The position numbers and the translations under genes are program-made. The notes beneath the pieces are model-generated. The model was not told where the DNA came from and searched no databases. It saw nothing but the letters and a program-made list of their open reading frames with translations. DNA of 64,000 nt from Nonomuraea sp. NBC_00507 (GTDB taxonomy: Bacteria > Actinomycetota > Actinomycetes > Streptosporangiales > Streptosporangiaceae), in NCBI RefSeq assembly GCF_036013525.1, contig NZ_CP107853.1, positions 9,424,001 through 9,488,000 of the forward strand. Direction: 5' to 3'. Shown one piece after another: positions 26,055-39,649 of the stretch (the stretch's first letter is position 1; each line of letters begins with the position of its first letter).

Positions 26055-26948
26055 ATGAGCACCGTGGACCAGACCCGCGAACTGGCGGCCTTCCTGCGCA
26101 CCCGCCGCGAACGCCTGGATCCGCGCGACGTCGCGCTGCCCGCCCGCCGCTCCCAGCGCCGCACCCCCGGCCTGCGCAGGGAAGAGGTCGCCGAGCTGGC
26201 CGGCGTCAGCGTCGACTACGTCATCCGCCTGGAGCAGGGCCGTGGCCTGCGTCCATCGCCTGAGGTGCTGGAGGCGCTGGCCGGGGCGCTGCGCCTCAAC
26301 GAGGACGAGCGGGTCTACCTGTTCGACCTCGCCCAGCAGCGGCCGACCACGCGCCGCACGGCGCGCCTGCGGGCCACCGCTGACGAGGCGGGTCCGGTCT
26401 CCCGGCTCGTGCTCGACCTGTCCCCGCTGCCGGCCATGCTGCTCAACCACCGGTTCGACATCATCGCGTGGAACCCGGAGATGGCGGCTCTGGTGGTCGA
26501 CTTCGGCGCGCTGCCTTCGGAGCAGCGCAACAGCATGTGGTTGTGCACGCTGCACCCGGGCCTGCGCGACTTCTACCGCGATCGGGAGCGCACGCTGCGC
26601 GAAGGCATCGCGGACCTGCGGGCGGCGTGGGCGGCCCACCCCGACGACACGGCCCTGTCGGAGCTGATCGACGAGCTGACCTCCGGCAGCGAGGAGGTGG
26701 CCCGCCTGTGGGCGCTGCGCGACGTCCGCGTGAACGGCCGGGGCAAGAAGCGGCTGCGGCACGCCACGGCCGGCCCGCTGACCGTCGAATACGAGGTGCT
26801 GGCCCCGCTGCAGGCTCCGGGCCAGCGGCTGGTCATCTACCGTGCCGCCGACCCGGCGTCCCAGCGCGCGCTGGACGCCGTCACGGCCACGTGCGACCGC
26901 GTCAGACCCCTCATGAGCGCCGAAGCCCCGGCGGCCGGACGCGCCTGA
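26055..26948 (+). CDS. XRE-family regulator with MmyB-like (MltR_LBD) domain, 297 aa
   Basis: The N-terminal HTH_31/XRE domain (about residues 10-90) includes RRTPGLRREEVAELAGVSVDYVIRLEQGRGLRPS. The C-terminal MltR_LBD/MmyB domain (from ~105: LLNHRFDIIAWNPEMAALVVDF, SMWLCTLHPGLRDFYRDRE) is a PAS-like ligand-binding module. Family members are transcription factors adjacent to oxidoreductases. Divergent position and a palindrome at its promoter suggest it represses itself and the AKR gene. Confidence 0.92.
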   Translation: MSTVDQTRELAAFLRTRRERLDPRDVALPARRSQRRTPGLRREEVAELAGVSVDYVIRLEQGRGLRPSPEVLEALAGALRLNEDERVYLFDLAQQRPTTRRTARLRATADEAGPVSRLVLDLSPLPAMLLNHRFDIIAWNPEMAALVVDFGALPSEQRNSMWLCTLHPGLRDFYRDRERTLREGIADLRAAWAAHPDDTALSELIDELTSGSEEVARLWALRDVRVNGRGKKRLRHATAGPLTVEYEVLAPLQAPGQRLVIYRAADPASQRALDAVTATCDRVRPLMSAEAPAAGRA

Positions 26949-26981
26949 CGGCGGCGCGCCCGGCGGCCGGGGCAGGCGATA

Positions 26982-28460
26982 TCAGACCAGCGGCCGCGCG
27001 GTCGGCAGGATCGGGTACGGCAGCGCCGTCTCCCCGGTCAGGTAGCGGTCCACGCCCGAGGCGGCGGCACGCCCCTCGGCGATGGCCCACACGATGAGCG
27101 ACTGCCCGCGCCCCATGTCGCCGGCCACGAACACGCCGTCGACCTTGGACATGTACGTCTTGTCGCGCGAGACGTTGCCCCGCTTGTCGTAGAAGCCGTC
27201 GCCGCCGTCCTCGGCCAGGTCCTGCAGCAGGGCGCCCTTCTCGGGGCCGAGGAAGCCCATGGACAGGGTGACCAGCTCGGCCGGGATCTCCCGCTCGGTG
27301 CCCGGGATGGGCTTGAACCCGTTCTGCGGCCCCTCGACCTCGACCAGGCGCAGCGCCCGCACGTTGCCGTCGGCGTCGCCGGCGAACTCAGTGGTGGACA
27401 CCGCGTAGACCCGCTCCCCGCCGCCGTCGGCCAGCTCCTCGTGGGCGCTCTCCATCTTGAACAGGATGGGGAACGTGGGCCACGGCTGGCTGCCCGGACG
27501 GGAGGCCGGCGGCTGCGGCATGATCTCGAGCTGGGTGACGGACTTGGCGCCCTGCCTGATCGCCGTGCCGATGCAGTCGGCGCCGGTGTCGCCGCCGCCG
27601 ATCACCACGACGTGCTTGCCCTCGGCCGAGATGGGCGGGACCGCGTAGTCGCCCTCCTGGACCTTGTTGGACAGCGGCAGGTATTCCATGGCCTGGTAGA
27701 TGCCCTTGAGCTCGCGCCCGGCCACCGACAGGTCACGCCACTGGGTGGCGCCGCCGGCCAGCACGACCGCGTCGAACTCCGCGCGCAGCTGCGCGGCCGT
27801 GACGTCCACGCCCACGTTGACGCTGGTGCGGAACTCGGTGCCCTCGGCCCGCATCTGCTCCAGGCGGCGCTCGATGTGCCGCTTCTCCATCTTGAACTCG
27901 GGGATGCCGTAGCGCAGCAGGCCGCCGATGCGGTCGGCCCGCTCGAACACCACCACGTCGTGCCCTGCCCTGGTGAGCTGCTGGGCGGCGGCCAGGCCCG
28001 CCGGACCCGAGCCGACGACCGCGACCTTCTTGCCGGTCTTGACGGCCGGAGGCTGCGGGGTCACCCAGCCCTCGGCGAACGCCCGGTCGATGATCTCGAC
28101 CTCGACCCGCTTGATCGCCACCGGGTCGGAGTTGATGCCCAGCACGCACGCCGCCTCACACGGAGCCGGGCAGAGCCTGCCGGTGAACTCCGGGAAGTTG
28201 TTCGTGGCGTGCAGCCGCTCGATCGCCTCGCGCCAGTCGGTGCGGTAGACGAGGTCGTTCCACTCGGGGATGAGGTTGCCCAGCGGGCAGCCGTTGTGGC
28301 AGAACGGGATGCCGCAGTCCATGCAGCGGGCCGCCTGCTTGGTCAGCTTCTCCTGCGAGAAGTCCTGGTAGACCTCACGCCAGTCGCTGATCCGCACATC
28401 GACGGGGCGGCGCGCCGGCAGCTCCCGGTCGTGCGTGAGAAAACCCTTGGGGTCAGCCAT
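26982..28460 (-). CDS. gltD: Glutamate synthase small subunit GltD
   Basis: NADPH-oxidising flavoprotein subunit of GOGAT. N-terminal Fe-S cysteines are in MDCGIPFCHNGCPLGN; two dinucleotide-binding loops follow, AVVGSGPAGLAAAQQL (FAD) and VVIGGGDTGADC (NADPH). 492 aa, as usual. ATG 28458-28460 (MADPKGFLTHDRE). It follows gltB by 75 bp in the same operon and its 3' end faces the XRE regulator. Confidence 0.96.
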   Translation of the reverse strand: MADPKGFLTHDRELPARRPVDVRISDWREVYQDFSQEKLTKQAARCMDCGIPFCHNGCPLGNLIPEWNDLVYRTDWREAIERLHATNNFPEFTGRLCPAPCEAACVLGINSDPVAIKRVEVEIIDRAFAEGWVTPQPPAVKTGKKVAVVGSGPAGLAAAQQLTRAGHDVVVFERADRIGGLLRYGIPEFKMEKRHIERRLEQMRAEGTEFRTSVNVGVDVTAAQLRAEFDAVVLAGGATQWRDLSVAGRELKGIYQAMEYLPLSNKVQEGDYAVPPISAEGKHVVVIGGGDTGADCIGTAIRQGAKSVTQLEIMPQPPASRPGSQPWPTFPILFKMESAHEELADGGGERVYAVSTTEFAGDADGNVRALRLVEVEGPQNGFKPIPGTEREIPAELVTLSMGFLGPEKGALLQDLAEDGGDGFYDKRGNVSRDKTYMSKVDGVFVAGDMGRGQSLIVWAIAEGRAAASGVDRYLTGETALPYPILPTARPLV

Positions 28461-28535
28461 CGGTACGCCTCCCTTAGCTCTGAACAGTGGTTGACCAGCA
28501 CAGCCCGCCATGGCGGCACGACTCATTACGGCGGG

Positions 28536-33041
<4,506 letters not shown>

Positions 33042-33524
33042 TGAATCCCTCCCGTCGTCATCGTCTGTCTCAAAACCGGCTACAGGCGGGGACGACGTTG
33101 GCCCTGCTGCATATCGTGGGTAGAGGTTACCGCACCCTGCCGGAATGGTGCCCGCCACGTCCGCATTGCGAACATTCGAACCCGTCCCAGCATCCGAACT
33201 CTCTATCCCAAACCTCGGGCGAGGGCGGCGAAATTCCCCATCTGAGCTGCGATTTACGCCACAGGGAGCGATTTCTGCCCACCATCCGGCCGGCCACCGC
33301 CAGGCCTCGCACACGCCGCCCCATCGCTCCCCCTCACCCCTGCAGCCCTTTTCTCCTCGCTGGTTCACCTAGGCCCCTTCTTTCCCTTTGACCTCCAGCG
33401 CCGAGTCCGGGGCGAAACCACACGCGATGCCGGGATGACACAACCCGCCGGAAGCCGGCGGCCGGACGGGTCGCCTGCCCGGCGCACAGCAGGGACCGGC
33501 CCGCACCCTCGATAGGGTTGCACC
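33042..33524. other. 483-bp divergent spacer between gltB and the bpsA-like gene
   Basis: No gene or known riboswitch is recognised. It contains the gltB ribosome binding site (next to 33041), the gltB promoter somewhere upstream, and the -10 box of the plus-strand gene near 33515. An AT-richer block (about 33165-33260, with GCATTGCGAACATTCGAAC) may be the regulatory part. Confidence 0.4.
33513..33518 (+). promoter_or_regulatory. -10 box TAGGGT, leaderless start of the bpsA-like gene
   Basis: TAGGGT is 6 nt upstream of ATG 33525; no ribosome binding site lies between. Confidence 0.5.
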
Positions 33525-35144
33525 ATGGAGCGGGTCGGTGCGGAGCGTGACGGTGCAGGTCAGGACCGGACAGAGCGGGAGGGCCTGGAGCGCCTGCTCG
33601 ACGCCGCGGGTGCGGACAGCAGGCGGCTGCGGCACCTCCTGGCGCTCTTGTGCGACGGCCAGTGGTGGACGCTGCCGGACCTGGTGAGGGCCGGCGCCAC
33701 GTCGAGGCGTACCATCGAGACCCTGCTCCGCGAGCTCCACCTGGAGCAGGACGGAGACCGCTTCCGGGTGCCGCTCACCCACACCCCCGACTATCAGGAC
33801 CTCCTCGCCGTGGCGCCCCCGCCCCAGGACCCGGTGGGCCACATGGTCCCCCATTACGCCCACGTGCTGGAACGCCTCACCGCACTCATCGCCGGCGCCC
33901 CACACGCCCGTCACGTGCTCGACCACGTCTCCGCCACGCCGGACACCGTGCTGCGACGCGCGCTCCTGCTCGGCGCCCGCTTCTGGCTCCCGGGCACGCG
34001 CCTGCTGTGCGTCGGTGACCACGACCTCACCTCGCTGGCCGTCAAACTCGTCCACCCGGAGACGGACGTGACCGTGGTGGACCTCGACGAGCGCATCCTC
34101 GCCTACATCGACGACCAGGACCTGGGCGTCCGCACCCGCTGGGCCGACCTGCGCCTCGGCCTGCCGGCCTCGGCCAGGGACCAGGATCTGGCGCTCACCG
34201 ATCCGCCGTACACGCCGGAGGGCATCGGCCTGTTCGTGGCACGCGCCGTGGAGGGCTTGACCGACAACGGGCGGGTGTTGCTGGCGTACGGGGCGAGCGA
34301 GCGCACCCCGATGCTGGCCTTCAAGGTGCAGCAAGCCCTGTCAGAGCTCAACCTGACGTACGAGGCGATTTACCCAGATTTCAATCGCTATTTCGGCGCT
34401 GAAGCCATCGGCTCCGCCGCTGACCTGTACGTTCTGCGCCCCACCACCAAGACGCGCCCGGCCGTGACATCCCGCCTGAGCCGCCTGACGACCGCCATCT
34501 ACACTCAGGGCCCGCAGTCCATCGAAGCCGCCCAGACCACCCCCTCAGCCCCGCAGAAGGCCCATCCAGCCTCTCCGCCCATCCCTGACCTGCCGCCGGA
34601 CTTCGACGCGGACCTGCTCGTAGGCGACTGGCCGAAAGATCTGAGCCAACCCCGGGTCAAGCTTTCGACCTGGCTGGCCAAGCCCTACGCGGCCACCGCG
34701 GACCGCGTGGCGATCGCCGTACCACCCGGGCTGGAGGCCGCCCTCCCCCGCCTGCTCCTGGCCACCCGCGCCGCCCACGTACGCGTCCTCGGGACCTCAC
34801 TCCCGCCCGTCCCCGACGTGCTGGCCGGCGTCTACAAGCTCAGCGCCGACCTCGGTTCACTCGACGCCGTACGCCTCCCGGCACCGGAAGGCGACGCACC
34901 TGGCGTGCTGCGCAGGATCCTGGACAACGGCCACGCCAAGCTGGCCAATACGTGGCGGGAGGGGCTCATCGCGGTGGCCCGCATGCAGGGCACGACGCTC
35001 ACCAAGAACGAGGCCCGCACTCTCATCCGCGAGGCCGCCCCGTGGTCGGACGACCTCACCCCGCTGGAAGCCCCGCTCCACCGCCTGGCCGCCCTCCCAC
35101 ATGCGGTCGCAGCGACGATCTCGGCCCTCACCACGACAACCTGA
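33525..35144 (+). CDS. Branched-chain polyamine synthase family protein (BpsA, DUF43-like) with C-terminal extension
   Basis: Residues ~40-310 match the N4-bis(aminopropyl)spermidine synthase fold: a winged-helix start (LLCDGQWWTLPDLVRAGATSRRTIETLL), then SATPDTVLRRALLLGARFWLPGTRLLCVGDHDLTS with the GDHDLT motif (164-169), VVDLDERI, and the catalytic DPP motif (Asp226-Pro-Pro). In archaeal and bacterial thermophiles BpsA adds aminopropyl groups to spermidine. Members are ~350 aa; this one has 539, with an Arg/Ala/Pro linker and a ~220-residue C-terminal part I cannot assign. Substrate is an inference. Not co-transcribed with gltBD. Confidence 0.75.
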   Translation: MERVGAERDGAGQDRTEREGLERLLDAAGADSRRLRHLLALLCDGQWWTLPDLVRAGATSRRTIETLLRELHLEQDGDRFRVPLTHTPDYQDLLAVAPPPQDPVGHMVPHYAHVLERLTALIAGAPHARHVLDHVSATPDTVLRRALLLGARFWLPGTRLLCVGDHDLTSLAVKLVHPETDVTVVDLDERILAYIDDQDLGVRTRWADLRLGLPASARDQDLALTDPPYTPEGIGLFVARAVEGLTDNGRVLLAYGASERTPMLAFKVQQALSELNLTYEAIYPDFNRYFGAEAIGSAADLYVLRPTTKTRPAVTSRLSRLTTAIYTQGPQSIEAAQTTPSAPQKAHPASPPIPDLPPDFDADLLVGDWPKDLSQPRVKLSTWLAKPYAATADRVAIAVPPGLEAALPRLLLATRAAHVRVLGTSLPPVPDVLAGVYKLSADLGSLDAVRLPAPEGDAPGVLRRILDNGHAKLANTWREGLIAVARMQGTTLTKNEARTLIREAAPWSDDLTPLEAPLHRLAALPHAVAATISALTTTT

Positions 35145-35172
35145 GAACGCTCACCACGCCCTGGGAGAGCCG

Positions 35173-35760
35173 TCAGGTGGCGGCGACGATCCGCCCTTGG
35201 ACCACACGTCCGAGTCCGTCCAGCGCGACGAGGGCGGCCACCAGTTCCTGCGCGGGCACCGGGCCGCCCACCCAGCTCACTGTTACGTAATGGCCCATGG
35301 CACGGGCCTGAGCACGGCTGCCGGCGGCCTCGAACATGATGCCCTGCCGGACGAAGCCGTCCTTGCCCAGCGCCGCCACCAGCGCGTCGGCCGCCCGCCC
35401 GTCGCGCAGGTTGAAGATGACGAACTGGCCCGCCACCGCGCTCCCCCTGTACGTGCCCTGCAGCGCTTGCGTGCACCCCAGGGCGGAGGTGCCCCAGAGG
35501 ACCTCGTCACAGTCGCTGAACTCCTGCGTGGAGTCCAGGCGCATGGTGCCCAGGGTCTGGGTGGCGGGGGTGAAGACCTCTTGCCTGGTCAGCGGCTCGG
35601 AGTCGTTCTGCCGGGTGTCGACGGCCGTGTAGAAGGCGGACGTGGACTCGCTGTGGAACGCGGTCGGCCGGGGATCGTCACGCCGCAACCACAGCCACCC
35701 GACCACGGCGATGACCACCACGTTGGCGACCACGACGGAGATGACGACACGTCGGGACAT
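35173..35760 (-). CDS. Single-pass membrane protein with Cys-pair extracellular domain, 195 aa
   Basis: One membrane segment (about residues 5-25) is followed by an extracellular domain with LTRQEVF, ...FSDCDEVLWG (Cys84) and ...GCTQALQGTY (Cys96), then QFVIFNLRDGRAADALV and MGHYVTVSWVGG. This domain is a clear paralogue of the C-terminal half of the next gene. The two Cys may form a disulfide. Function unknown. ORF ends just after the bpsA-like gene, convergent. Confidence 0.75.
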   Translation of the reverse strand: MSRRVVISVVVANVVVIAVVGWLWLRRDDPRPTAFHSESTSAFYTAVDTRQNDSEPLTRQEVFTPATQTLGTMRLDSTQEFSDCDEVLWGTSALGCTQALQGTYRGSAVAGQFVIFNLRDGRAADALVAALGKDGFVRQGIMFEAAGSRAQARAMGHYVTVSWVGGPVPAQELVAALVALDGLGRVVQGRIVAAT

Positions 35761-35887
35761 CAGCCGACCGCTCCCCTGCAGCTGACAACATTACGGACCC
35801 CCATGGCTCGGCGGGGCGTCGGGACACCGGTGTGACGGCCGCTTGGCCGAGCGGACATGAGACCGCGGACACCTGCCTGGGCGGCCA

Positions 35888-37711
35888 TCAGGAGGACGGT
35901 CCCGTGATGGAGACGACACGGCGGTAGACGGCCTTCTCGGCCCCGCGCAGGGCCAGCGTGAGTGAGACGAAGTCGTCCTTCGGGCCGGGCTCGGTGCCGT
36001 CGATCCTGCCCAGCCACACCAGGCCGACGTAATGGCCGAGGGCGTAACCGCCCGCCTCGGAGTGCCCGCCTGCGGGGAAGGCGCCCTTGGACGAGGTCAG
36101 GGGACGTGCCCAGCCGCCGCGGTAAAGCGTCTTCAACGACTCGACCAGCTCGGCGGCCGACTGGCCGTCTTTCAAGTTGAGCAGGGTGTACTGGCCGATG
36201 TAGCGGCCGTCGGAGCTGGCGTAGAGTCCGCGCGCGACCTGGGTGCATCCGGCCTCCGACACCCGTTCGATGAGGTTCTCCCCCCACAGCGCGGCCGCGC
36301 AGTCGGTGTCGAGCTGCTTGGCGACGAGCTTGAGCTTGAGCTTCTTGGTCACCGCCAGCTCGCTCTGCGCGAACACCTCCTTCTCCGTGAGCGCCCGGCC
36401 GTCCTTGGCCCTGTCGGCGAGGGGGTCGAACAGCTTGGGTGAGCCCCACCCGCGAAACACCTGCGGCAACGCGATGTCGGACTCCGGCACGGCGCCGGCC
36501 TGCCGTTCGGGCGAGTAGTCGCCGATCGACCCGGCGATGGCCACCAGGCCGGCCCCGCTCGCCAGCACGCCGACGACCGTGGCGATGATGACGAGCAGCC
36601 GCTGCTGCTCCGGGCGGAGACCCCAGTCGGTGAGCAACGGGAACTGCCAATCGGAGCGTGGGGTACGCCGCCTCTTGCGGGACACGGCCACACCGGGCCC
36701 CTCATCGGCGCTCCTCGCTGATCGGCCACCGGCCTCGACACCGGACATCAACGGGCCGTCATCGTCCCCGGCGTCAGCCGACCGACCACCATCGCCCCTG
36801 CCCGCCGCCGCCCGGCCGCCGTCAGCACCAGCCGACCGGCCGCCGTCAGCACCACGAGACCGGGACCGGCCGCCGTCGGCGAAATGATCCGCTGGCGGCC
36901 CCCCATTGCCGAAACCGGCCGCAACCTGACGACCTTCACCCGTCGACAACGGGCCACCCTCACCGGCGCCCGCCGACGAGCGGCCGCCCTCACTGAAGCT
37001 CGCCGACGCCCGGCCGCCGTCAACACCAGCCGACCGGCCGCCCTCACCGAAACCCGCCGACGACCGGCTGCGCCTTCCGGCGCGGTACGACGACCGACGG
37101 CCCTCGCCCGCATCCCCCAGCGACGCACCACTCTCGCCACCCGAGGCGGCGGGGTAACCGCGCTGCTCGGCATTCGTCGCCGTCCCGCTGCGGGCAGCCG
37201 CGGCTCGTTCACCGCGGTCAGCGCTGGTCATCGAATGGCGACCACCGGCCGACGCCGCACCACCATGCCCGACCGGCGCCGCGCTGCCATATCCCGCCGC
37301 CGTTGGCAGGGGCCCGGCGACCGCAGCGTTGCCGAACCCGCCCGCCGCCTGCTCAAAGCCACCGGCAGCGCCGCCATGCGCACCCGCCGACCAGCCGCCG
37401 TAATCACCACCCGAACGGCCGCCACCAGCCTGGCCGCCGCCGTCCATGCCCGTTCCCGAACGGCCACCACCACTCGGCGCCCCGCCGCCGGGCACACCTC
37501 GGACCGGCGAGCCCCCGCCAGGCGGACCCCCGACCGGCAAGCCCTCACCAGGCGGACCCCCGACCGGCAAGCCCCCGCCAGCCGGACCCCCGACCGGTGC
37601 ACCACCGCCGAACGCACTACCCCCCGGGACGCTCCCGCTGAGGCCCGTCTCGTCCGTCCCCGGTGCCGGGTGGCCTCCCTTGGGACGGGATCCGGCTCGT
37701 CTGCGGGCCAT
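35888..37711 (-). CDS. Low-complexity membrane protein with paralogous Cys-pair domain, 607 aa
   Basis: Residues 1-~345 are Gly/Ala/Ser/Arg/Pro-rich and disordered, starting with PVGGPPGGG-type repeats (about 39-80), then GEGGRSxG-type repeats. A basic KRRRTPRSDW stretch and one membrane segment (371-394) follow. The extracellular domain (440-607: LTEKEVF, DTDCAAALWG Cys471, AGCTQVARGLY Cys489, YTLLNLKDGQSAAELVESL, LGHYVGLVWLG) is paralogous to the 195-aa neighbour. Cytoplasmic tail with outside sensor domain is the likely topology. ATG 37709-37711 overlaps the VIT1 stop by 1 bp. Confidence 0.8.
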   Translation of the reverse strand: MARRRAGSRPKGGHPAPGTDETGLSGSVPGGSAFGGGAPVGGPAGGGLPVGGPPGEGLPVGGPPGGGSPVRGVPGGGAPSGGGRSGTGMDGGGQAGGGRSGGDYGGWSAGAHGGAAGGFEQAAGGFGNAAVAGPLPTAAGYGSAAPVGHGGAASAGGRHSMTSADRGERAAAARSGTATNAEQRGYPAASGGESGASLGDAGEGRRSSYRAGRRSRSSAGFGEGGRSAGVDGGRASASFSEGGRSSAGAGEGGPLSTGEGRQVAAGFGNGGPPADHFADGGRSRSRGADGGRSAGADGGRAAAGRGDGGRSADAGDDDGPLMSGVEAGGRSARSADEGPGVAVSRKRRRTPRSDWQFPLLTDWGLRPEQQRLLVIIATVVGVLASGAGLVAIAGSIGDYSPERQAGAVPESDIALPQVFRGWGSPKLFDPLADRAKDGRALTEKEVFAQSELAVTKKLKLKLVAKQLDTDCAAALWGENLIERVSEAGCTQVARGLYASSDGRYIGQYTLLNLKDGQSAAELVESLKTLYRGGWARPLTSSKGAFPAGGHSEAGGYALGHYVGLVWLGRIDGTEPGPKDDFVSLTLALRGAEKAVYRRVVSITGPSS

Positions 37712-38415
37712 CACAGCCCCGTCGCCCCGATCAGACTGCCCACGCCAAAGGTGACTCCAGCCGCCCCTCCGCCCACCACGAGCTGACGCAGCCCCGAATA
37801 CCACCAGCTGCGCGCCGTGATGGCCGACACCATCGCACCCGCCGCGAACAGCGCCACGCAGGACACCACTGCCGACACCACCAGCCCCTCGGCCCCGAAC
37901 ACGTACGGCAGCAGCGGGAGCACCGCGCCCACCGCGAAGGCCAGGAACGATGACACCGCGGCCACCATCGGCGACGGCAGCTCACCCGGGACGACGCCGA
38001 GCTCGGTGCGGGTGTGGACCTCCAGCGCCCGGTCCGGGTTCTGGGAGATCTGCCTGGCCACCTCGGCGGCCAGTCCCGGCTCCACACCCTTGTCGACGAA
38101 GGTCTGAGCCAGCTCGGCCCGCTCGTCGTCGGGGTGGCGGTCGAGCTCGCGCCGCTCGACGGCGATCTCGGCCTGGGCGAGCTCACGCTGGCTGGCCACC
38201 GAGACGTATTCGCCGCCCGCCATGGACAGGGCCCCGGCGGCCAGTCCGGCGACGCCGCCGAGGGCGATGACCTTGGTGTTCGCGGTGCCGCCCGCGACAC
38301 CCGCGATGAGCGCGAAGTTCGACACCAGGCCGTCCATCGCGCCGAACACCGAGGGCCGCAACCAGCCCCCAGTGACGTCGCGATGCTGGTGGTGGGCCTC
38401 CGCGCGGCCACTCAT
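37711..38415 (-). CDS. VIT1/CCC1 family transporter, 234 aa
   Basis: Vacuolar iron/manganese transporter-type membrane protein. It starts ...DVTGGWLRPSVFGAMDGLVSNFALIAGVAGG with the first helices, GALSMAGGEYVSVASQRELAQAEIAVERRELDRHPDDERAELAQTFVDKGVEP as the metal-binding cytoplasmic helical part (Glu/Asp-rich), and three more membrane segments. Likely exports Fe or Mn; substrate inferred from family. It overlaps lgt by 4 bp and the next gene by 1 bp, so it is in one operon with both. Confidence 0.9.
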   Translation of the reverse strand: MSGRAEAHHQHRDVTGGWLRPSVFGAMDGLVSNFALIAGVAGGTANTKVIALGGVAGLAAGALSMAGGEYVSVASQRELAQAEIAVERRELDRHPDDERAELAQTFVDKGVEPGLAAEVARQISQNPDRALEVHTRTELGVVPGELPSPMVAAVSSFLAFAVGAVLPLLPYVFGAEGLVVSAVVSCVALFAAGAMVSAITARSWWYSGLRQLVVGGGAAGVTFGVGSLIGATGL

Positions 38416-39623
38416 CGCGAATTCTTCCCCTTGCTCACGGCTTCAGGTCGGTCGGCAGGCTCGGCTTCGGCACGGTCGGCAGCGGCGGTGTTCGTGTCCG
38501 AAGGGTCGGAAGTGTCCGCCCGGCCGCCCTCGGTCCCGCTGCCCTCAGCCTCACCGGCCCCGGTCGTGTCGTCGCCCGGCGTGCCGCTCTCGTCCGCCCC
38601 GGTCTCAGCCGCGGTGTCAGCCGTTGCCTTGCTCCCGTCCTCCCCGGTCGCGTCCGCGGCGTCATCGCTCCGCTCGGCCGCCTCCGCGGCAACGGGGTCG
38701 CCGGTGGCGGGGTCGCCGTCCTCGGTGGTCGTGTCCGGGGAATCGGCGTCGGCCTGGTCGGCCGGGTGTGCCGGATCCGCCTCGGTGGCGGACGGCGGCA
38801 CGACGACCTCCACGCCCTGCTTGTTCCTGGTCGCCCAGAAGTAGACCAGCGCCCCGACGAACAACACGATCGACGTCCACTGGTTGATCCGCAGCCCGAG
38901 GAACGTCACCGCGTGGTCCACCCCGCCGACCGGGTCGATGCGCAGCCCCTCGATCCAGAAGCGGCCCAGCGTGTAGCCGGCGACGTAGAGGGCGAACAGC
39001 CGCCCGTGGTGCAGCGCGAACCGCCGGCCCGCGAAGATGAGCGCGAAGCCGAGCGCCACGTCCCAGATCGACTCGTACAGGAAGGTCGGGTGGTAGAGCA
39101 CGCCGGGCTCTCCCCCGTGGTCGGCGTCGATCTCCAGCCCCCACGGCAGCGTGGTCGGCGAGCCGTAGAGCTCCTGGTTGAACCAGTTGCCCCACCGGCC
39201 GATGCCTTGCGCGAAGGCGATGCCGGGCGCGACCGTGTCGGCCATCGCGCTGAAGGAGATGCCGCGCCTGCGCACGGCCAGCCAGACGCCGAGGCCGCCG
39301 AGCGCGATCGCGCCCCAGATGCCGAGGCCGCCCTCCCAGATGAACAGCGCCTGGTAAGGCTCCTTGATCGCACGGCTGCCGAAGTAGGTCTGCCAGTCCG
39401 TGATGACGTGGTAGAGGCGTCCGCCGATGAGGCCGAAGATGACCGCGGGGACGGCGATGTCGACGATCGTCCCCTTCTGGCCGCCGCGGGCGCGCCAGCG
39501 CCGCTCGCTCAACCAGACGGCGACGACAACGCCGAGCACGATGCACAGCGCATAAGCCCGGATCGGGATGATTCCGAGATACCAGACCCCCTCAGAGGGG
39601 CTGGGAATCGAGGCAAGGGGCAT
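38412..39623 (-). CDS. lgt: Prolipoprotein diacylglyceryl transferase Lgt
   Basis: Transfers diacylglyceryl from phosphatidylglycerol to the lipobox Cys of prolipoproteins, the first lipoprotein maturation step. Signature blocks: FGLIGGRLYHVITDWQTYFG, GGLGIWGAIALGG, and GIGRWGNWFNQELYGSPT with the catalytic-region Arg. About seven membrane segments end near residue 270; a 130-residue acidic tail (Asp/Glu/Ala/Thr-rich) follows, as in other actinobacterial Lgt proteins. 403 aa. Start ATG 39621-39623; TACCCT lies 8 nt upstream. Confidence 0.95.
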   Translation of the reverse strand: MPLASIPSPSEGVWYLGIIPIRAYALCIVLGVVVAVWLSERRWRARGGQKGTIVDIAVPAVIFGLIGGRLYHVITDWQTYFGSRAIKEPYQALFIWEGGLGIWGAIALGGLGVWLAVRRRGISFSAMADTVAPGIAFAQGIGRWGNWFNQELYGSPTTLPWGLEIDADHGGEPGVLYHPTFLYESIWDVALGFALIFAGRRFALHHGRLFALYVAGYTLGRFWIEGLRIDPVGGVDHAVTFLGLRINQWTSIVLFVGALVYFWATRNKQGVEVVVPPSATEADPAHPADQADADSPDTTTEDGDPATGDPVAAEAAERSDDAADATGEDGSKATADTAAETGADESGTPGDDTTGAGEAEGSGTEGGRADTSDPSDTNTAAADRAEAEPADRPEAVSKGKNSR

Positions 39624-39649
39624 GTCAGGTGAGGGTAGCGGAAGCGAGG

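Noticed and set aside
33042..33368. Extended N-terminus for gltB
   Set aside because: Cys24 must follow a short leader; the extra upstream codons are not similar to glutamate synthase.
33145..33372. Small plus-strand open frame upstream of gltB
   Set aside because: Composition is mixed, no ribosome binding site, no domain, and it overlaps the gltB promoter region.
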